This document shows positions 27,801 through 35,605 of a stretch of DNA of 64,000 nucleotides, piece after piece. A program made the position numbers and the translations under genes. Within the stretch, counting starts at the first letter, position 1. The number at the start of each line of letters is the position of its first letter. Source of the stretch: Oscillibacter sp. (lineage in GTDB: Bacteria > Bacillota > Clostridia > Oscillospirales > Oscillospiraceae); the NCBI GenBank assembly GCA_014799925.1, contig JAAVHC010000040.1, positions 1 to 64,000 on the forward strand. Direction: 5' to 3'. The notes beneath the pieces are model-generated. The model searched no databases. It was given only the letters and a program-made list of their open reading frames with translations, and was not told the DNA's origin.

Positions 27801-28425
27801 CGCCACGCAGCTCAAGGGCCGCGAAAAGGATAAGGAAATCGCGCAGGAAACCGTCCAGCCTTACGTGCGCCGGGAGTTTGCCGCGCCCCGCTTCCTGTCG
27901 GGAGAACATCCGCTCAGCGGCGCGGAGCGCGGCACCGCAACCCATCTGGTGATGCAGTATCTGCCCCTGGCGGAGGACACGGACGTAAGCGCCGTAGTGG
28001 AGGACCTGGCCGGACGCCGCCTGCTGACCCGGGAGCAGGCGGACGCGGTGGACCAGTCGGCCATCCGCCGCTTTCTGACGTCGCCGCTGGCCGGACAGCT
28101 GCGGCAGGCGGAGCGGAGAGGGCAGGTGGAGAGAGAGTACCGGTTCAGCCTGCTGCTGCCGGGAGAGGAATACTTCCCGCAGCTGAACGGCGGGGAGGAG
28201 GTCCTGCTTCAGGGCGTTGTGGACCTTTTCGCCGTGGAGGACGGAGCGGTTACCGTCGTGGACTTCAAGACAGATTACGTCACGGAGGAAACGCTGGAGG
28301 AAAAAGCGGACTCTTACCGGCCGCAGCTGGCGGCCTACAGCGCCGCGCTGGAGCGGATCCTGGAAACGCCGGTGAAGCGGCGGGTGCTGTATTTCTTCCG
28401 CACCGGGCAAATTGTGGAGGTATAA
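24850..28425 (+). CDS. addA: AddA subunit of the AddAB helicase-nuclease
   Basis: A 1191-residue UvrD/PcrA-type helicase with a C-terminal RecB-like nuclease. Walker A is SAAAGSGKTRV near residue 22; the helicase motif VDEYQDTNQVQ is near 400 and QSIYRFR near 430. The nuclease motif VVDFKTDYV is near 1138. The start is a GTG at 24850 with a GGGGGAGGAGG ribosome site inside the end of addB; it gives the usual IQLTDHQ N-terminus. An upstream ATG in the same frame would lie within addB and lacks support. With addB this provides recombination-dependent repair and may also degrade linear phage DNA. Confidence 0.95.
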   Translation: MGIQLTDHQRAVVEDRGGRVLVSAAAGSGKTRVLVERLFRRVLGEERANLDDFLIITYTRAAAAELRQRIAQELGRRMAERPGDRHLQRQLLLVYQADIKTIDSFCTSLLRENVHLLDLGEQGGLTADFRVLDEGEAELLRRRVLPRVLEEFYTDMTPGQMQLADCFGFGRDDRGLEDLVLELHNRVQSHPYPERWLAEQKTGWAGLPEDGGETAFGRALLSRLSRKARHWARLLENAREDMRADAGVERAYAPGFAAAAAQLAALAEAAETGWDQAAERIPVFPRLSAARKCEIPELKERAKSLWDRCKKETAGFCAILHTAGREAGEDLRRSAPAMEALLDLCVDFSSAYQKEKLRRNATDFSDQEHYAVRLLLGEAGCPTPLAEVTAGRYREVMVDEYQDTNQVQNCIFDAISQGGRNLFTVGDVKQSIYRFRLADPTIFLEQYRVYPDAADAAEGEPRRILLSQNFRSRGPVLDAANFVFSAVMSREMGDVDYGEAERLHFGADYLPPREDCQTEFHLLVPAPEEDETEEKIPGPLLEARFASERIAGLLEEGYPVADEDTGALRPCRPEDIVILMRSPGPRLRYYTRALEERGIPCATQEDEGFFSSMEVAVICSLLEILDNPRQDVPLIAVLRSPLAGFTPDRLALIRGLHPAGDFYEALSASGEEDCVQFLEQLEELRSLARDMSVHRLIWRIYNQMNVLGVFGAMAGGERRREKLVALYEHARNFEGAGYKGLFAFVSHLRRLLENGEQPMTASGSPVGGVQIMSIHKSKGLEFPIVILADLGKRFNRTDLQTPVLVHPKLGLGPLYIDLDRRIRYPTIAREAAADLLSRESRSEEMRVLYVGMTRAKEKLIMTASMPAAARRLKDLAALSALPVPPETVDGARSMAEWILLPLLQRPEAVSLRELAEQEEGSWALTEDAPWLAAVHDAGGYRSAPAAGGQRAETAGGGEALSVDRAALDFVYPYQAACAVPTKLTATQLKGREKDKEIAQETVQPYVRREFAAPRFLSGEHPLSGAERGTATHLVMQYLPLAEDTDVSAVVEDLAGRRLLTREQADAVDQSAIRRFLTSPLAGQLRQAERRGQVEREYRFSLLLPGEEYFPQLNGGEEVLLQGVVDLFAVEDGAVTVVDFKTDYVTEETLEEKADSYRPQLAAYSAALERILETPVKRRVLYFFRTGQIVEV

Positions 28426-28468
28426 CTGTCCATATCTGGCTATATGACCAGTTTTTAGAATTTTTCCC

Positions 28469-28497
28469 TTGTAATTTTTCCAAAAACGGTGTAAACT
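28469..28497 (+). promoter_or_regulatory. Promoter before the CarD-type gene
   Basis: TTGTAA and TAAACT are 17 bases apart, about 70 bases before the ATG. It would drive the carD-ispD-ispF unit. Confidence 0.55.
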
Positions 28498-28566
28498 GGA
28501 AACAGGACGCACCATGTATGCCGGACAGATCACGCGGAGAACGTATGAAGGGGAGGCGGAGGGAAT

Positions 28567-29061
28567 ATGTTTTGCGTAGGGGACAAGGTTGCCCATCCTA
28601 TGCACGGAGCAGGGGTAATTGATGAAATTGTGACGGAAACCGTGGCCGGAGCCCAACAGGATTACTATGTGTTCCGTATGCCTGTCGGCGGGCTGACGCT
28701 GAAAATTCCAACCGCCGCCGGAGAAACCTCCGGCCTGCGGGGCATATGGGAGCTCAAACGGATCGAGCAGCTGCTGCGGGATCTGTCCGGGCTGGAGGTA
28801 GAGCGGTTCACCGGCAGCTGGAACCAGCGTTACCGGGAAAACATGCAGAAATTGAAGAGCGGCGACCTTTACGAGGTGGCCAGAGTGATCAAGGGGCTGA
28901 TCCACAGGGAGAGCGAGCGGGGACTGTCCACCGGGGAGCGCAAAATGCTCCGCACGGCCAAGCAGATCCTGATCTCCGAGATGGTTCTGTCTACCGGGGA
29001 AGCCTATGGCGATCTGGAGCAGCAGGTCAATTCAGCAGTGGCGGGAGGCGTAAAAGGGTGA
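28567..29061 (+). CDS. CarD/CdnL-family RNA polymerase-binding regulator
   Basis: A 164-residue protein with the N-terminal RNA-polymerase-interaction domain shared with TRCF: FCVGDKVAHPMHGAGVI at residues 2-18 and YVFRMPVGGLTLKIP near 38. The C-terminal helical DNA-binding domain runs from about 70 onward, including LSTGERKML. CarD proteins bind the polymerase beta lobe and stabilise the open complex at rRNA and other promoters. The ribosome site is GGGGAGGCGGAGGG. The stop overlaps the ispD GTG in GTGA, so this regulator is encoded with isoprenoid genes. The carD-ispD-ispF arrangement is known in several bacterial lineages. Confidence 0.9.
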   Translation: MFCVGDKVAHPMHGAGVIDEIVTETVAGAQQDYYVFRMPVGGLTLKIPTAAGETSGLRGIWELKRIEQLLRDLSGLEVERFTGSWNQRYRENMQKLKSGDLYEVARVIKGLIHRESERGLSTGERKMLRTAKQILISEMVLSTGEAYGDLEQQVNSAVAGGVKG

Positions 29062-29798
29062 ACAAGCTTTTTTCCAAACTGTTTCGAAAGAAGAGGCCGG
29101 GAGGCCATCCGTTTTGCAGCGTGATCGTGGCCGCTGCGGGCTCGTCCAGCCGCATGGGCGGCGAAAACAAGCTGATGCAGCCCATTGACGGCGTCCCGGT
29201 TCTGGCCCATACCCTGATGGCCCTCAACAGGGCGGAACTGGTGGATGAAATCGTGGTGGCCGCCCGGGAGGAGGATCTGCTGCTTTTCGGGGACCTGTGC
29301 AAAATCTACGGCGTCACCAAGCCGGTCAAAATCGTCCGGGGCGGGGAAAGCCGCCTGGAGTCGGTATACCTGGCCTCTCTGGAGTGCCAGGCGGACGCGG
29401 AGTTTCTGGCGGTCCATGACGGGGCGCGGCCGCTGGCCGCGGCGGAGCTCATTGACCGGACCATCGCGCTGGCGCACCGTACCAACGCCGCCGCGCCCGC
29501 CGTGCCGGTGAAGGATACCATAAAAGTGGTCAGGGACGGTAAAGTGGAAAGCACGCCTGAGCGCGACTCCCTCCGCGCCGTTCAGACGCCCCAGGCCTTT
29601 GACGCGTCCCTGCTGCGGGCGGCGCTGGAGAGCGCCCGCGCGTCAGGCGAGACGATTACCGATGATTGCGCCGCTGTGGAGCGCCTTGGCAAGGAAATTT
29701 ACTTGACAGACGGAGACTACGAAAATATCAAGATCACTACGCCGGAGGACCTGCTTCTGGCCGCTGAGCTCCTGCACAAGAGGGGGCTCCAGTCATGA
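29058..29798 (+). CDS. ispD: 2-C-methyl-D-erythritol 4-phosphate cytidylyltransferase
   Basis: A 246-residue enzyme of the MEP isoprenoid pathway that joins CTP and methylerythritol phosphate. The nucleotide-binding [13 protein letters not shown] is near residue 24, VHDGARPL near 122 and PVKDTIK near 155, all standard IspD motifs. The GTG at 29058 overlaps the preceding stop and has GGGAGG upstream; it adds a basic N-terminal extension of about 20 residues before the catalytic core. The stop overlaps ispF in ATGA. The coupling of ispD with ispF matches their consecutive or near-consecutive steps. Confidence 0.95.
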   Translation: MNKLFSKLFRKKRPGGHPFCSVIVAAAGSSSRMGGENKLMQPIDGVPVLAHTLMALNRAELVDEIVVAAREEDLLLFGDLCKIYGVTKPVKIVRGGESRLESVYLASLECQADAEFLAVHDGARPLAAAELIDRTIALAHRTNAAAPAVPVKDTIKVVRDGKVESTPERDSLRAVQTPQAFDASLLRAALESARASGETITDDCAAVERLGKEIYLTDGDYENIKITTPEDLLLAAELLHKRGLQS

Positions 29799-30277
29799 GC
29801 GTCCCTCGGATCGGACAGGGGTATGACGTCCACCGGCTGGCGGAGGGCCGTCCGTTGGTCCTGGGCGGCGTAACGATTCCCTGGGAAAAGGGACTGCTGG
29901 GCCATTCTGACGCGGATGTGCTGCTGCACGCGGTGATGGACGCACTGCTGGGCGCGGCGGCTCTGGGGGATATCGGCCATCTGTTCCCGGATACGGATGA
30001 GCGGTACAAGGGGGCCGACAGCCGGGCCCTGCTGCGAAGGGTGAAAGCGCTTCTCACGGAGCGGCAGTTCGCGATTGGCAATGTGGACGCAACCCTGGTT
30101 GCGCAGAAGCCGAAGATCGCGCCCTATATCCTCCAGATGCGGCAAAACATCGCGCAGGACCTGGACGTCCCCCTGGACGCGGTCAGCGTGAAGGCGACCA
30201 CGGAGGAGCGCCTGGGCTTTACCGGCGACGGCTCCGGCATGTCCGCTCAGGCTGTCGCCCTGCTATTTAAGGAGTGA
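29795..30277 (+). CDS. ispF: 2-C-methyl-D-erythritol 2,4-cyclodiphosphate synthase
   Basis: A 160-residue trimeric enzyme that closes the cyclodiphosphate in the MEP pathway. [11 protein letters not shown] at residues 5-15 contains the zinc-binding Asp and His. [22 protein letters not shown] near 33-54 and [12 protein letters not shown] near 130 complete the signature. The start overlaps ispD by four bases. The gene ends the unit; a strong GC hairpin follows at 30344-30378. Confidence 0.96.
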   Translation: MSVPRIGQGYDVHRLAEGRPLVLGGVTIPWEKGLLGHSDADVLLHAVMDALLGAAALGDIGHLFPDTDERYKGADSRALLRRVKALLTERQFAIGNVDATLVAQKPKIAPYILQMRQNIAQDLDVPLDAVSVKATTEERLGFTGDGSGMSAQAVALLFKE

Positions 30278-30343
30278 CAAGCCGCAAACGATTTTTTGAA
30301 CGAACAGGAATCTCCTCCGGACTACCGGAATTTCAACAGAATC

Positions 30344-30378
30344 AGCCGCCCCCTCCCGGCCGCCGGGAGGGGGCGGCT
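30344..30378 (+). terminator. Strong GC hairpin after ispF
   Basis: A perfect 16-bp stem with a three-base loop lies about 65 bases after the ispF stop. No T-run follows, so it is a hairpin of terminator strength without the usual tail. The rest of the 209-base gap (30278-30486) shows nothing else of note. Confidence 0.55.
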
Positions 30379-30486
30379 GTACGATATGGCCGCGTGCCGA
30401 GAGAGCCGTTTTGATCCGTGAGCGTCCGGCGGCGAAGGAACAGGGATGGCGTCCGGCGCATATATTGATGACGGGAGGCGGTATCA

Positions 30487-30741
30487 TTGTATTATCTGCT
30501 GTTGAGCCGCTCCATCACCCACGCCCAGCGCATGAGCCGCACCCTGGAACGGGCAGGCATCACCGCCCGCTTTTTCCGCCCTCCCATGGGACTTACCGAC
30601 AGAGGGTGCAGCTACGCGGTCCGGATCGGAGAGGGAAACCTTCCCGCCGCGATGAACCGGCTGCGCGGCGAGGGCCTTGCGCCTGTGCGCGTTTTTCATG
30701 CGGGCAGCGATGGGGCGTTCAGCGAAATCACCATATCATAA
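30487..30741 (+). CDS. DUF3343 protein (putative Se/S carrier-like)
   Basis: An 84-residue protein matching DUF3343, a short alpha/beta domain described in Pfam as a putative selenium/sulfur carrier-like protein. Recognisable parts are the YYLLLSRSITHAQRM beta-alpha unit, the FRPPMGLTDRGCSYAVRI segment with the single conserved cysteine, and the C-terminal VFHAGSDGAF. The cysteine would be the persulfide- or selenium-carrying residue if the family proposal is right. The start is TTG at 30487 with GGGAGGCGG upstream; no ATG fits. It is followed 55 bases later by a class V aminotransferase, a frequent pairing that supports a sulfur or selenium role. Confidence 0.75.
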   Translation: MYYLLLSRSITHAQRMSRTLERAGITARFFRPPMGLTDRGCSYAVRIGEGNLPAAMNRLRGEGLAPVRVFHAGSDGAFSEITIS

Positions 30742-30796
30742 GGAAGGGCCGGTCCTCAAGGGGCCGGCCCCTCTGGAATCGCCGGGAGGAAGCGCG

Positions 30797-31903
30797 ATGA
30801 TCTACTTTGACAGCGCGGCCACCACGCTGCAAAAGCCGGCCTCTGTGCCGTCGGCGGTGGCGGACGCCGTGAGCACTATGACGACCCCCGGACGGGGGGA
30901 CCACCCCGCCGCCCGCCTGGCGGCTGACCTGACGCTGCAATGCCGGATGGCGGCGGCGGAGATGTTCGACGTGCCCCAGCCGGAAAACGTTGTTCTGACC
31001 GCCAACGCCACCCATGGTCTGAATATGGCCATCCGCAGCCTGGTATCGCCGGGAGATACCGTGGTCATCTCCGGCTATGAGCACAACGCCGTCACCCGGC
31101 CCCTCCACGCCATCGGGGGCGTTTCATGCAGGATCGTCAACGGGCGGCTTTTTGACCGGGAACAGATGGCGGAGGGCTTTCGCCGGGCGGTGGACGGCGG
31201 CGTGAAAGCGGTGATCTGTACCCATACCTCCAATGTGTTCGGGTATACCCTGCCCATGGACGATATCGCGGCCATCTGCCGGGAGCGCGGGGTCCCGCTC
31301 ATCGTGGACGCGTCTCAGTCCGCCGGTATTCAGCCGGTGAGCCTTGGCCGCTGGGGAGCGGCTTATGTGGCCATGCCGGGACATAAGGGGCTCTATGGCC
31401 CACAGGGGACCGGGCTGCTGCTGTGCGGAGAGGGGCAGACGCCGGTTCCGCTGATGTCGGGCGGCACCGGCAGCTTGTCCCGGCAGCAGGATATGCCGAA
31501 TTTTTTGCCGGACCGCCTGGAGGCCGGGACTCAGAACATCCACGGCGCGGCGGGATTGCTGGAAGGGATGAAATTTGTCCGCTCCCTGGGACTGGAGGAG
31601 ATCCGGCGCAGGGAGAGCCAGGTCATCCGGGCTCTGGCCGACGGCCTGGAGAGAAGAGGGGGATACCGCGTTTTTGCCGACCCGGCGGGAGACGGCTCCG
31701 TGCTCAGCGTCCTGCCGATGAAGGAAGCTCCCGAAACGCTGGCGGACCGGCTGGCGGAGCAGGGCGTGGCCGTGCGGGCGGGGCTCCACTGCGCGCCGCT
31801 GGCCCATCGGACGGTGGGGACGGAGGAAACCGGGACGCTGCGCTTTTCCGCCTCTGTGTTCAACACGCCGGAAGAGGCGGAGGCGGTGCTGCGGATGATG
31901 TGA
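30797..31903 (+). CDS. Class V aminotransferase, cysteine desulfurase-like
   Basis: A 368-residue PLP enzyme of the NifS/SufS superfamily. IYFDSAATTLQKP begins the protein. ATHGLNMAIRSL is near 75, VDASQSAG near 170 supplies the Asp for the pyridine nitrogen, and MPGHKGLYGPQG near 195 supplies the PLP lysine. GLHCAPLAHRTVG near 332 carries a cysteine at the active-site loop position, as in group II desulfurases. A role in removing sulfur or selenium from cysteine or selenocysteine is likely; the exact acceptor is not known. The ATG at 30797 has GGGAGGA upstream. The pairing with DUF3343 is the main context clue. A terminator follows. Confidence 0.85.
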   Translation: MIYFDSAATTLQKPASVPSAVADAVSTMTTPGRGDHPAARLAADLTLQCRMAAAEMFDVPQPENVVLTANATHGLNMAIRSLVSPGDTVVISGYEHNAVTRPLHAIGGVSCRIVNGRLFDREQMAEGFRRAVDGGVKAVICTHTSNVFGYTLPMDDIAAICRERGVPLIVDASQSAGIQPVSLGRWGAAYVAMPGHKGLYGPQGTGLLLCGEGQTPVPLMSGGTGSLSRQQDMPNFLPDRLEAGTQNIHGAAGLLEGMKFVRSLGLEEIRRRESQVIRALADGLERRGGYRVFADPAGDGSVLSVLPMKEAPETLADRLAEQGVAVRAGLHCAPLAHRTVGTEETGTLRFSASVFNTPEEAEAVLRMM

Positions 31904-31916
31904 GGGAGACGGGAGG

Positions 31917-31957
31917 ATGAGGCAGGCGCGGCGGCGCCTGCCTCATATAAATTTTTT
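31917..31957 (+). terminator. Terminator after the cysteine desulfurase-like gene
   Basis: A 13-bp stem (ATGAGGCAGGCGC and complement) with a four-base loop is followed by ATAAATTTTTT. It is a good intrinsic terminator. Confidence 0.85.
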
Positions 31958-32082
31958 ATGAATATTCCCCCGAAAATGTTTTGCGGAAACCGGTTTGCAC
32001 GCCGGTTTTCACTTTTTTGCCCGAAAAAAATGGGGTGTTTTCCAAATCCGAATTTTTTGGAAAAAATCCGACCGATAATTTG

Positions 32083-32111
32083 TTGCATTTTTTTCAGCTT
32101 TAGAGTAAAAT
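32083..32111 (+). promoter_or_regulatory. cdaA operon promoter
   Basis: TTGCAT and TAAAAT are 17 bases apart, about 40 bases before the cdaA ATG. The preceding A/T-rich stretch (31958-32080) also has AAACCGG/CCGGTTT with a T-rich tail, possibly a second terminator. Confidence 0.7.
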
Positions 32112-32151
32112 GTAAGCTACTTATGGAATTCTTTTTTAATGGAGGGAAGCC

Positions 32152-33054
32152 ATGGACGCAATGGAAGTATTGACAAACCAGGGCTACAAGCTCAGCAGCT
32201 TCGTCATGTCCCTGCGGCTGTGGGACGTGCTGGACATCCTGGTGATCGCTTACCTGATCTACCGCCTGCTGATGGTGGTGCGGAAAACCAACTCCTCCCG
32301 GCTGATCAAGGGGGTATTGGTGGTTATCCTCGCCCTGTGGCTGTCCTCCGGCAGGATGCAGGCGCTGAACTTCGTTCTGGGCAAGATCATGGAGTGGGGC
32401 ATCGTGGGCCTGATCATCCTGTTCCAGCCGGAGATCCGCCGGGTGCTGGAGCAGGTGGGGAGCAGCCGCCTCCCCTTCCTCCAGATGTTCTCCAAGCCCC
32501 AGGTGGACCGGCATATCATTGAGGAGGCCATTCAACAGACGGTGTCGGCCTGCGGAGACATGAGCAAGTCCCGCACCGGCGCGCTGATCGTCTTCGAGCG
32601 GCACAACCAGCTGGACGAGCACCTCCGCAGCGGCACCAGGCTGGACGCCGAGGTGTCCTCGGAGCTTCTGAAGAACATCTTCTTCGTCAAGGCGCCCATG
32701 CACGACGGAGCGGCGCTCATCCGGGAGGGCCGGGTGCTGGGCGCGGGCTGCATGCTCCCTCTGAGCAAGAACGTGAACCTGAGCCGCGACCTGGGAATGC
32801 GCCACCGGGCGGGCATCGGCATGAGCGAGAACTCCGACGCCGTGGTGGTGCTGGTCAGCGAGGAAACGGGCTCCATCTCCGTGGCCGTGGGCGGGATGCT
32901 CAAGCGGCATCTGATGACCGAGACCCTGGAGCAGCTGCTGCGCAACGAGCTGCTGCCCCAGCAGGAAGAGAACGAGGAAAACGGAAAGAAGCGCAAGAAC
33001 CTGAAGGGTCTGCTGGCGAAGGATAAGAAGGGCGGTGGAAAAGCGGATGAGTGA
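32152..33054 (+). CDS. cdaA: Membrane diadenylate cyclase
   Basis: A 300-residue enzyme that makes cyclic di-AMP from two ATP. Three hydrophobic segments occupy about residues 25-90. The DisA_N catalytic domain follows with MHDGAALI near 183 (DGA motif) and GMRHRAGIG near 216 (RHR motif). The C-terminal ~40 residues are charged and disordered, rich in Lys and Glu. Cyclic di-AMP controls potassium and osmolyte uptake and cell-wall balance. The ATG at 32152 has GGAGGG upstream. The stop overlaps cdaR by eight bases, the standard cdaA-cdaR arrangement. Confidence 0.96.
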   Translation: MDAMEVLTNQGYKLSSFVMSLRLWDVLDILVIAYLIYRLLMVVRKTNSSRLIKGVLVVILALWLSSGRMQALNFVLGKIMEWGIVGLIILFQPEIRRVLEQVGSSRLPFLQMFSKPQVDRHIIEEAIQQTVSACGDMSKSRTGALIVFERHNQLDEHLRSGTRLDAEVSSELLKNIFFVKAPMHDGAALIREGRVLGAGCMLPLSKNVNLSRDLGMRHRAGIGMSENSDAVVVLVSEETGSISVAVGGMLKRHLMTETLEQLLRNELLPQQEENEENGKKRKNLKGLLAKDKKGGGKADE

Positions 33055-34282
33055 AAAAGTCAACAAGATTCTCTATATCGTACTGAGCCTTCTGCTGGCC
33101 ATCGCGTTCTGGCTGTTCGTGGACGACGCCCTGGGCAACACGACGAGTGAGAATTTTACCAACGTGCCCGTGGTCTTTATCGGGGCGGAGGACACCCTTC
33201 CCAGCCGGGGGCTGATGCTGGCCGAGGGCGGCGACGCCACCGTGGACCTGCGGCTCAGCGGTCCACGGTCGGTGATTTCCGAGCTGAAGCGGGGAGGCGT
33301 CCGGGTTTCGGTCAATCTCAACGACATCAACGCCGTGGGTCCCTACAGCAGGACCTACGATCTGCTTACGCCGGACAATGTCAACAAGAGCGATATCACC
33401 ATCGAGTACCGCTCCCGCATCAACATCACCGTCCAGATCACCAACCTGTACTCCCGTGAGATCCCCGTCAGAATGGACGTTGTGGGGTCGGTGGATGAGC
33501 CGTATGTGCATGTGGCCGAGCGGCAGACGACAGAGCCGTCCGTGATTACGCTCAGCGGCCTCCAGAGCGAGGTGGATCAGGTCGTGTCCGCCCGCGTGGA
33601 GGTGGATATCAACGGCGCCACCAGCACGATCTGGCAGGAGTACAGTTATAAGCTGCTGGACGCGGACGGCAACGAGGTGGAGCTCCGGAATATGAAGGTT
33701 TCCGATCAGCGGGTGAATGTGACCGTGCCGATCCATATGATGAAGACGCTGCCGCTGAACGTAAAGATCAAGGAATCCGCCGGTTCCCGGGAGGCCAACG
33801 CGGTCTGGAGCCTGGAACCCTCCTCCATCACGGTGTCGGGCGATCCCTTGAGCCTGGAAACCATTGATGAAATCTTTATGGGCGAGGTGGATCTGAGCGC
33901 CTATGTCGCCGATGGCGATTATGAGCAGGAGATCAAGCTGCCCGCCGAATGCGAAAACATCAGCGGAAATAAAGTCGCCATCCTGTCCATTCGTTTCCAC
34001 GGCCTGGATACCAGGCTGATTCAGGTAACCAATATCAAGCCAACCGGCCTCAGCGAGAGGCAGAGCTTTGACCCGATTACCACATCGGTGGACGTACTGC
34101 TGCGCGGTCCCGCGGAGGATCTGGAGCAGGTGACTGCGGAGGATGTCCGCATTGTGGTGGACCTGTCGGAGTATACCTCCGACGGCACGGTGACCGTCCC
34201 GGCAACCGTCTTTGTGGACGGCTACAGCGAGGTGGGAGCCATAAGCGCCTACAATGTTACCGGCAAGATCATATCCAGGTAG
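33047..34282 (+). CDS. cdaR: YbbR-domain regulator of CdaA
   Basis: A 411-residue protein with one N-terminal transmembrane helix (ILYIVLSLLLAIAFWLFV, residues 8-25). Several YbbR beta domains on the outer face follow, each ending in a pattern like VTVPI or VTVPATV. CdaR binds CdaA and adjusts its activity. The ATG at 33047 overlaps cdaA; a GTG 12 bases earlier is also in frame but less likely. The usual third gene of this operon, glmM, is not next: an RseC-like gene starts 11 bases after the stop. Confidence 0.92.
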   Translation: MSEKVNKILYIVLSLLLAIAFWLFVDDALGNTTSENFTNVPVVFIGAEDTLPSRGLMLAEGGDATVDLRLSGPRSVISELKRGGVRVSVNLNDINAVGPYSRTYDLLTPDNVNKSDITIEYRSRINITVQITNLYSREIPVRMDVVGSVDEPYVHVAERQTTEPSVITLSGLQSEVDQVVSARVEVDINGATSTIWQEYSYKLLDADGNEVELRNMKVSDQRVNVTVPIHMMKTLPLNVKIKESAGSREANAVWSLEPSSITVSGDPLSLETIDEIFMGEVDLSAYVADGDYEQEIKLPAECENISGNKVAILSIRFHGLDTRLIQVTNIKPTGLSERQSFDPITTSVDVLLRGPAEDLEQVTAEDVRIVVDLSEYTSDGTVTVPATVFVDGYSEVGAISAYNVTGKIISR

Positions 34283-34293
34283 GAGGATTTTTC

Positions 34294-34701
34294 ATGACAC
34301 AGACCGCTACCGTGACCGCTCTGCCCGCCGCTCCCGGCGGCATGGTGGAGCTGACCATTACCCGGCAGACTGCCTGCGGGCACAGCTGCGACGGCTGCGG
34401 CCGATGCGCGGGAAAGGCTCCCGACCTGGTCATCCGGGCCGGCAGCGACATCCCCGTGTCGCTGGGGGATAAGGTGGAGGTCTACAGCGATAACAGGGTC
34501 CTGGGCGCGGCGGCGCTGGTGTATGGGCTGCCGGTGGTGCTGTTCCTGCTGGGGTATCTCCTGCCGGCCTCTCTGCCGGAGGGATTGCGGTATCTCTGCG
34601 GCGGAGCGGGATTCCTGCTGGGGCTCGCCGGGGCGGTGATCTGTGACCGCCGGGTGAAGAAGGGGTCAGGCATGTCCTACCGGATCACCAGAAAGCTGTA
34701 G
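34294..34701 (+). CDS. RseC/SoxR-reducing-type membrane protein
   Basis: A 135-residue protein of the RseC family. The N-terminal half carries the four-cysteine motif ACGHSCDGCGRC near residues 28-39. Two transmembrane helices follow at about 70-87 and 97-117. In enterics RseC is linked to SoxR reduction together with the Rsx electron-transport complex. Clostridia carry stand-alone copies of unknown partner, and a metal- or FeS-binding redox role is inferred from the cysteines. The ribosome site is AGGAGG and the gap from cdaR is 11 bases, so it belongs to the cda operon. Confidence 0.85.
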   Translation: MTQTATVTALPAAPGGMVELTITRQTACGHSCDGCGRCAGKAPDLVIRAGSDIPVSLGDKVEVYSDNRVLGAAALVYGLPVVLFLLGYLLPASLPEGLRYLCGGAGFLLGLAGAVICDRRVKKGSGMSYRITRKL

Positions 34702-34708
34702 GGCGGCG

Positions 34709-35605
34709 GTGTTCGGCTATGTGCGGCCTTCCATGGCCCGCCTGACGGAGGAGGACCGGGCCCGCTTCAGCGGAGTCTATTGCGGCCTTTGCCGCGTGCT
34801 GGGGGAGCGGTATGGTCAGACGGCCCGAATGATTCTCAATTACGATTTTACGTTCCTGGCGGTCCTGCTGTGGCCGGAGGAGGACGCCCCGCCTCTCCAT
34901 CGGGGCTGTATCGCGCATCCCTTTGCCGGCCGGGACTATTTCCCGGGAAACAAAGCGCTGGAGCTGGCGGCGGATGAAAGCGTGATCCTGGCCTGGTGGC
35001 AGATTCAGGACGTCCTGGCCGATCCGGAAAAGGGGAAGGGAAAGTACCGGGCCGCGTCCCTGGCGCTGAAGTCCGCCTACCGCAGGGCGAGAGAGCGCCG
35101 CCCCGCCTTTGACGCCGTGGCGCGGGAGCAGCTGGAACGGCTGCGGGAACTGGAGGAGGCGCGGTGTCCGTCCCTGGATGAGCCGGCGGACGCTTTCGCC
35201 AGGATTCTCTCCGCCGCGTCGGGGGAAGTGGACGACCCGGTGAAGCGCCGGGTGCTGGAGCAGCTGCTGTACCATCTGGGGCGGTGGATCTACCTGGTAG
35301 ACGCCGCCGATGATCTGGCAAAGGATTTTTCCAGCGGAAGCTATAATCCTCTGATCTTCCGGTTCTCACTGGACGAGGGGGCGCTGACCGGAGAGGCCAG
35401 GGAGAGCCTGGCGGCTTCCCTGGACCACTCCATCCGCCTGATGGCGGCGGCCTATGAGCTGTGGGATTTCGGGGTGTGGAGCCCCGTTATGCGAGCGACG
35501 GTTTACGAAGGGCTCTTTCTTGTGGGAAGGGCTGTTTTGGAGGGAACATTTCAAGCCCATGATATGACCTTTCGTATCATGGGCAGGAACAAGGAGCAGC
35601 TATGA
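34709..35605 (+). CDS. DUF5685 family protein
   Basis: A 298-residue protein starting at a GTG eight bases after the previous stop; the ribosome site is weak. It opens with FGYVRPSMARLTEED and CGLCRVLGERYG near 26-37. A mostly helical body follows, with YLVDAADDLAKDFSSGSYNP near residue 196. This pattern matches DUF5685, for which no function is established. The DDLxKDxxxGxYNP stretch recalls the helical, Asp-rich regions of isoprenoid-synthase-like folds, but that is a resemblance only. It overlaps the DnaJ-domain gene by four bases and is a member of the cda operon by spacing. Confidence 0.75.
   Translation: MFGYVRPSMARLTEEDRARFSGVYCGLCRVLGERYGQTARMILNYDFTFLAVLLWPEEDAPPLHRGCIAHPFAGRDYFPGNKALELAADESVILAWWQIQDVLADPEKGKGKYRAASLALKSAYRRARERRPAFDAVAREQLERLRELEEARCPSLDEPADAFARILSAASGEVDDPVKRRVLEQLLYHLGRWIYLVDAADDLAKDFSSGSYNPLIFRFSLDEGALTGEARESLAASLDHSIRLMAAAYELWDFGVWSPVMRATVYEGLFLVGRAVLEGTFQAHDMTFRIMGRNKEQL

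Noticed and set aside
21539-28425. A new antiviral helicase-nuclease system
   Set aside because: Motifs, lengths and the AddB FeS cysteines identify ordinary AddAB.
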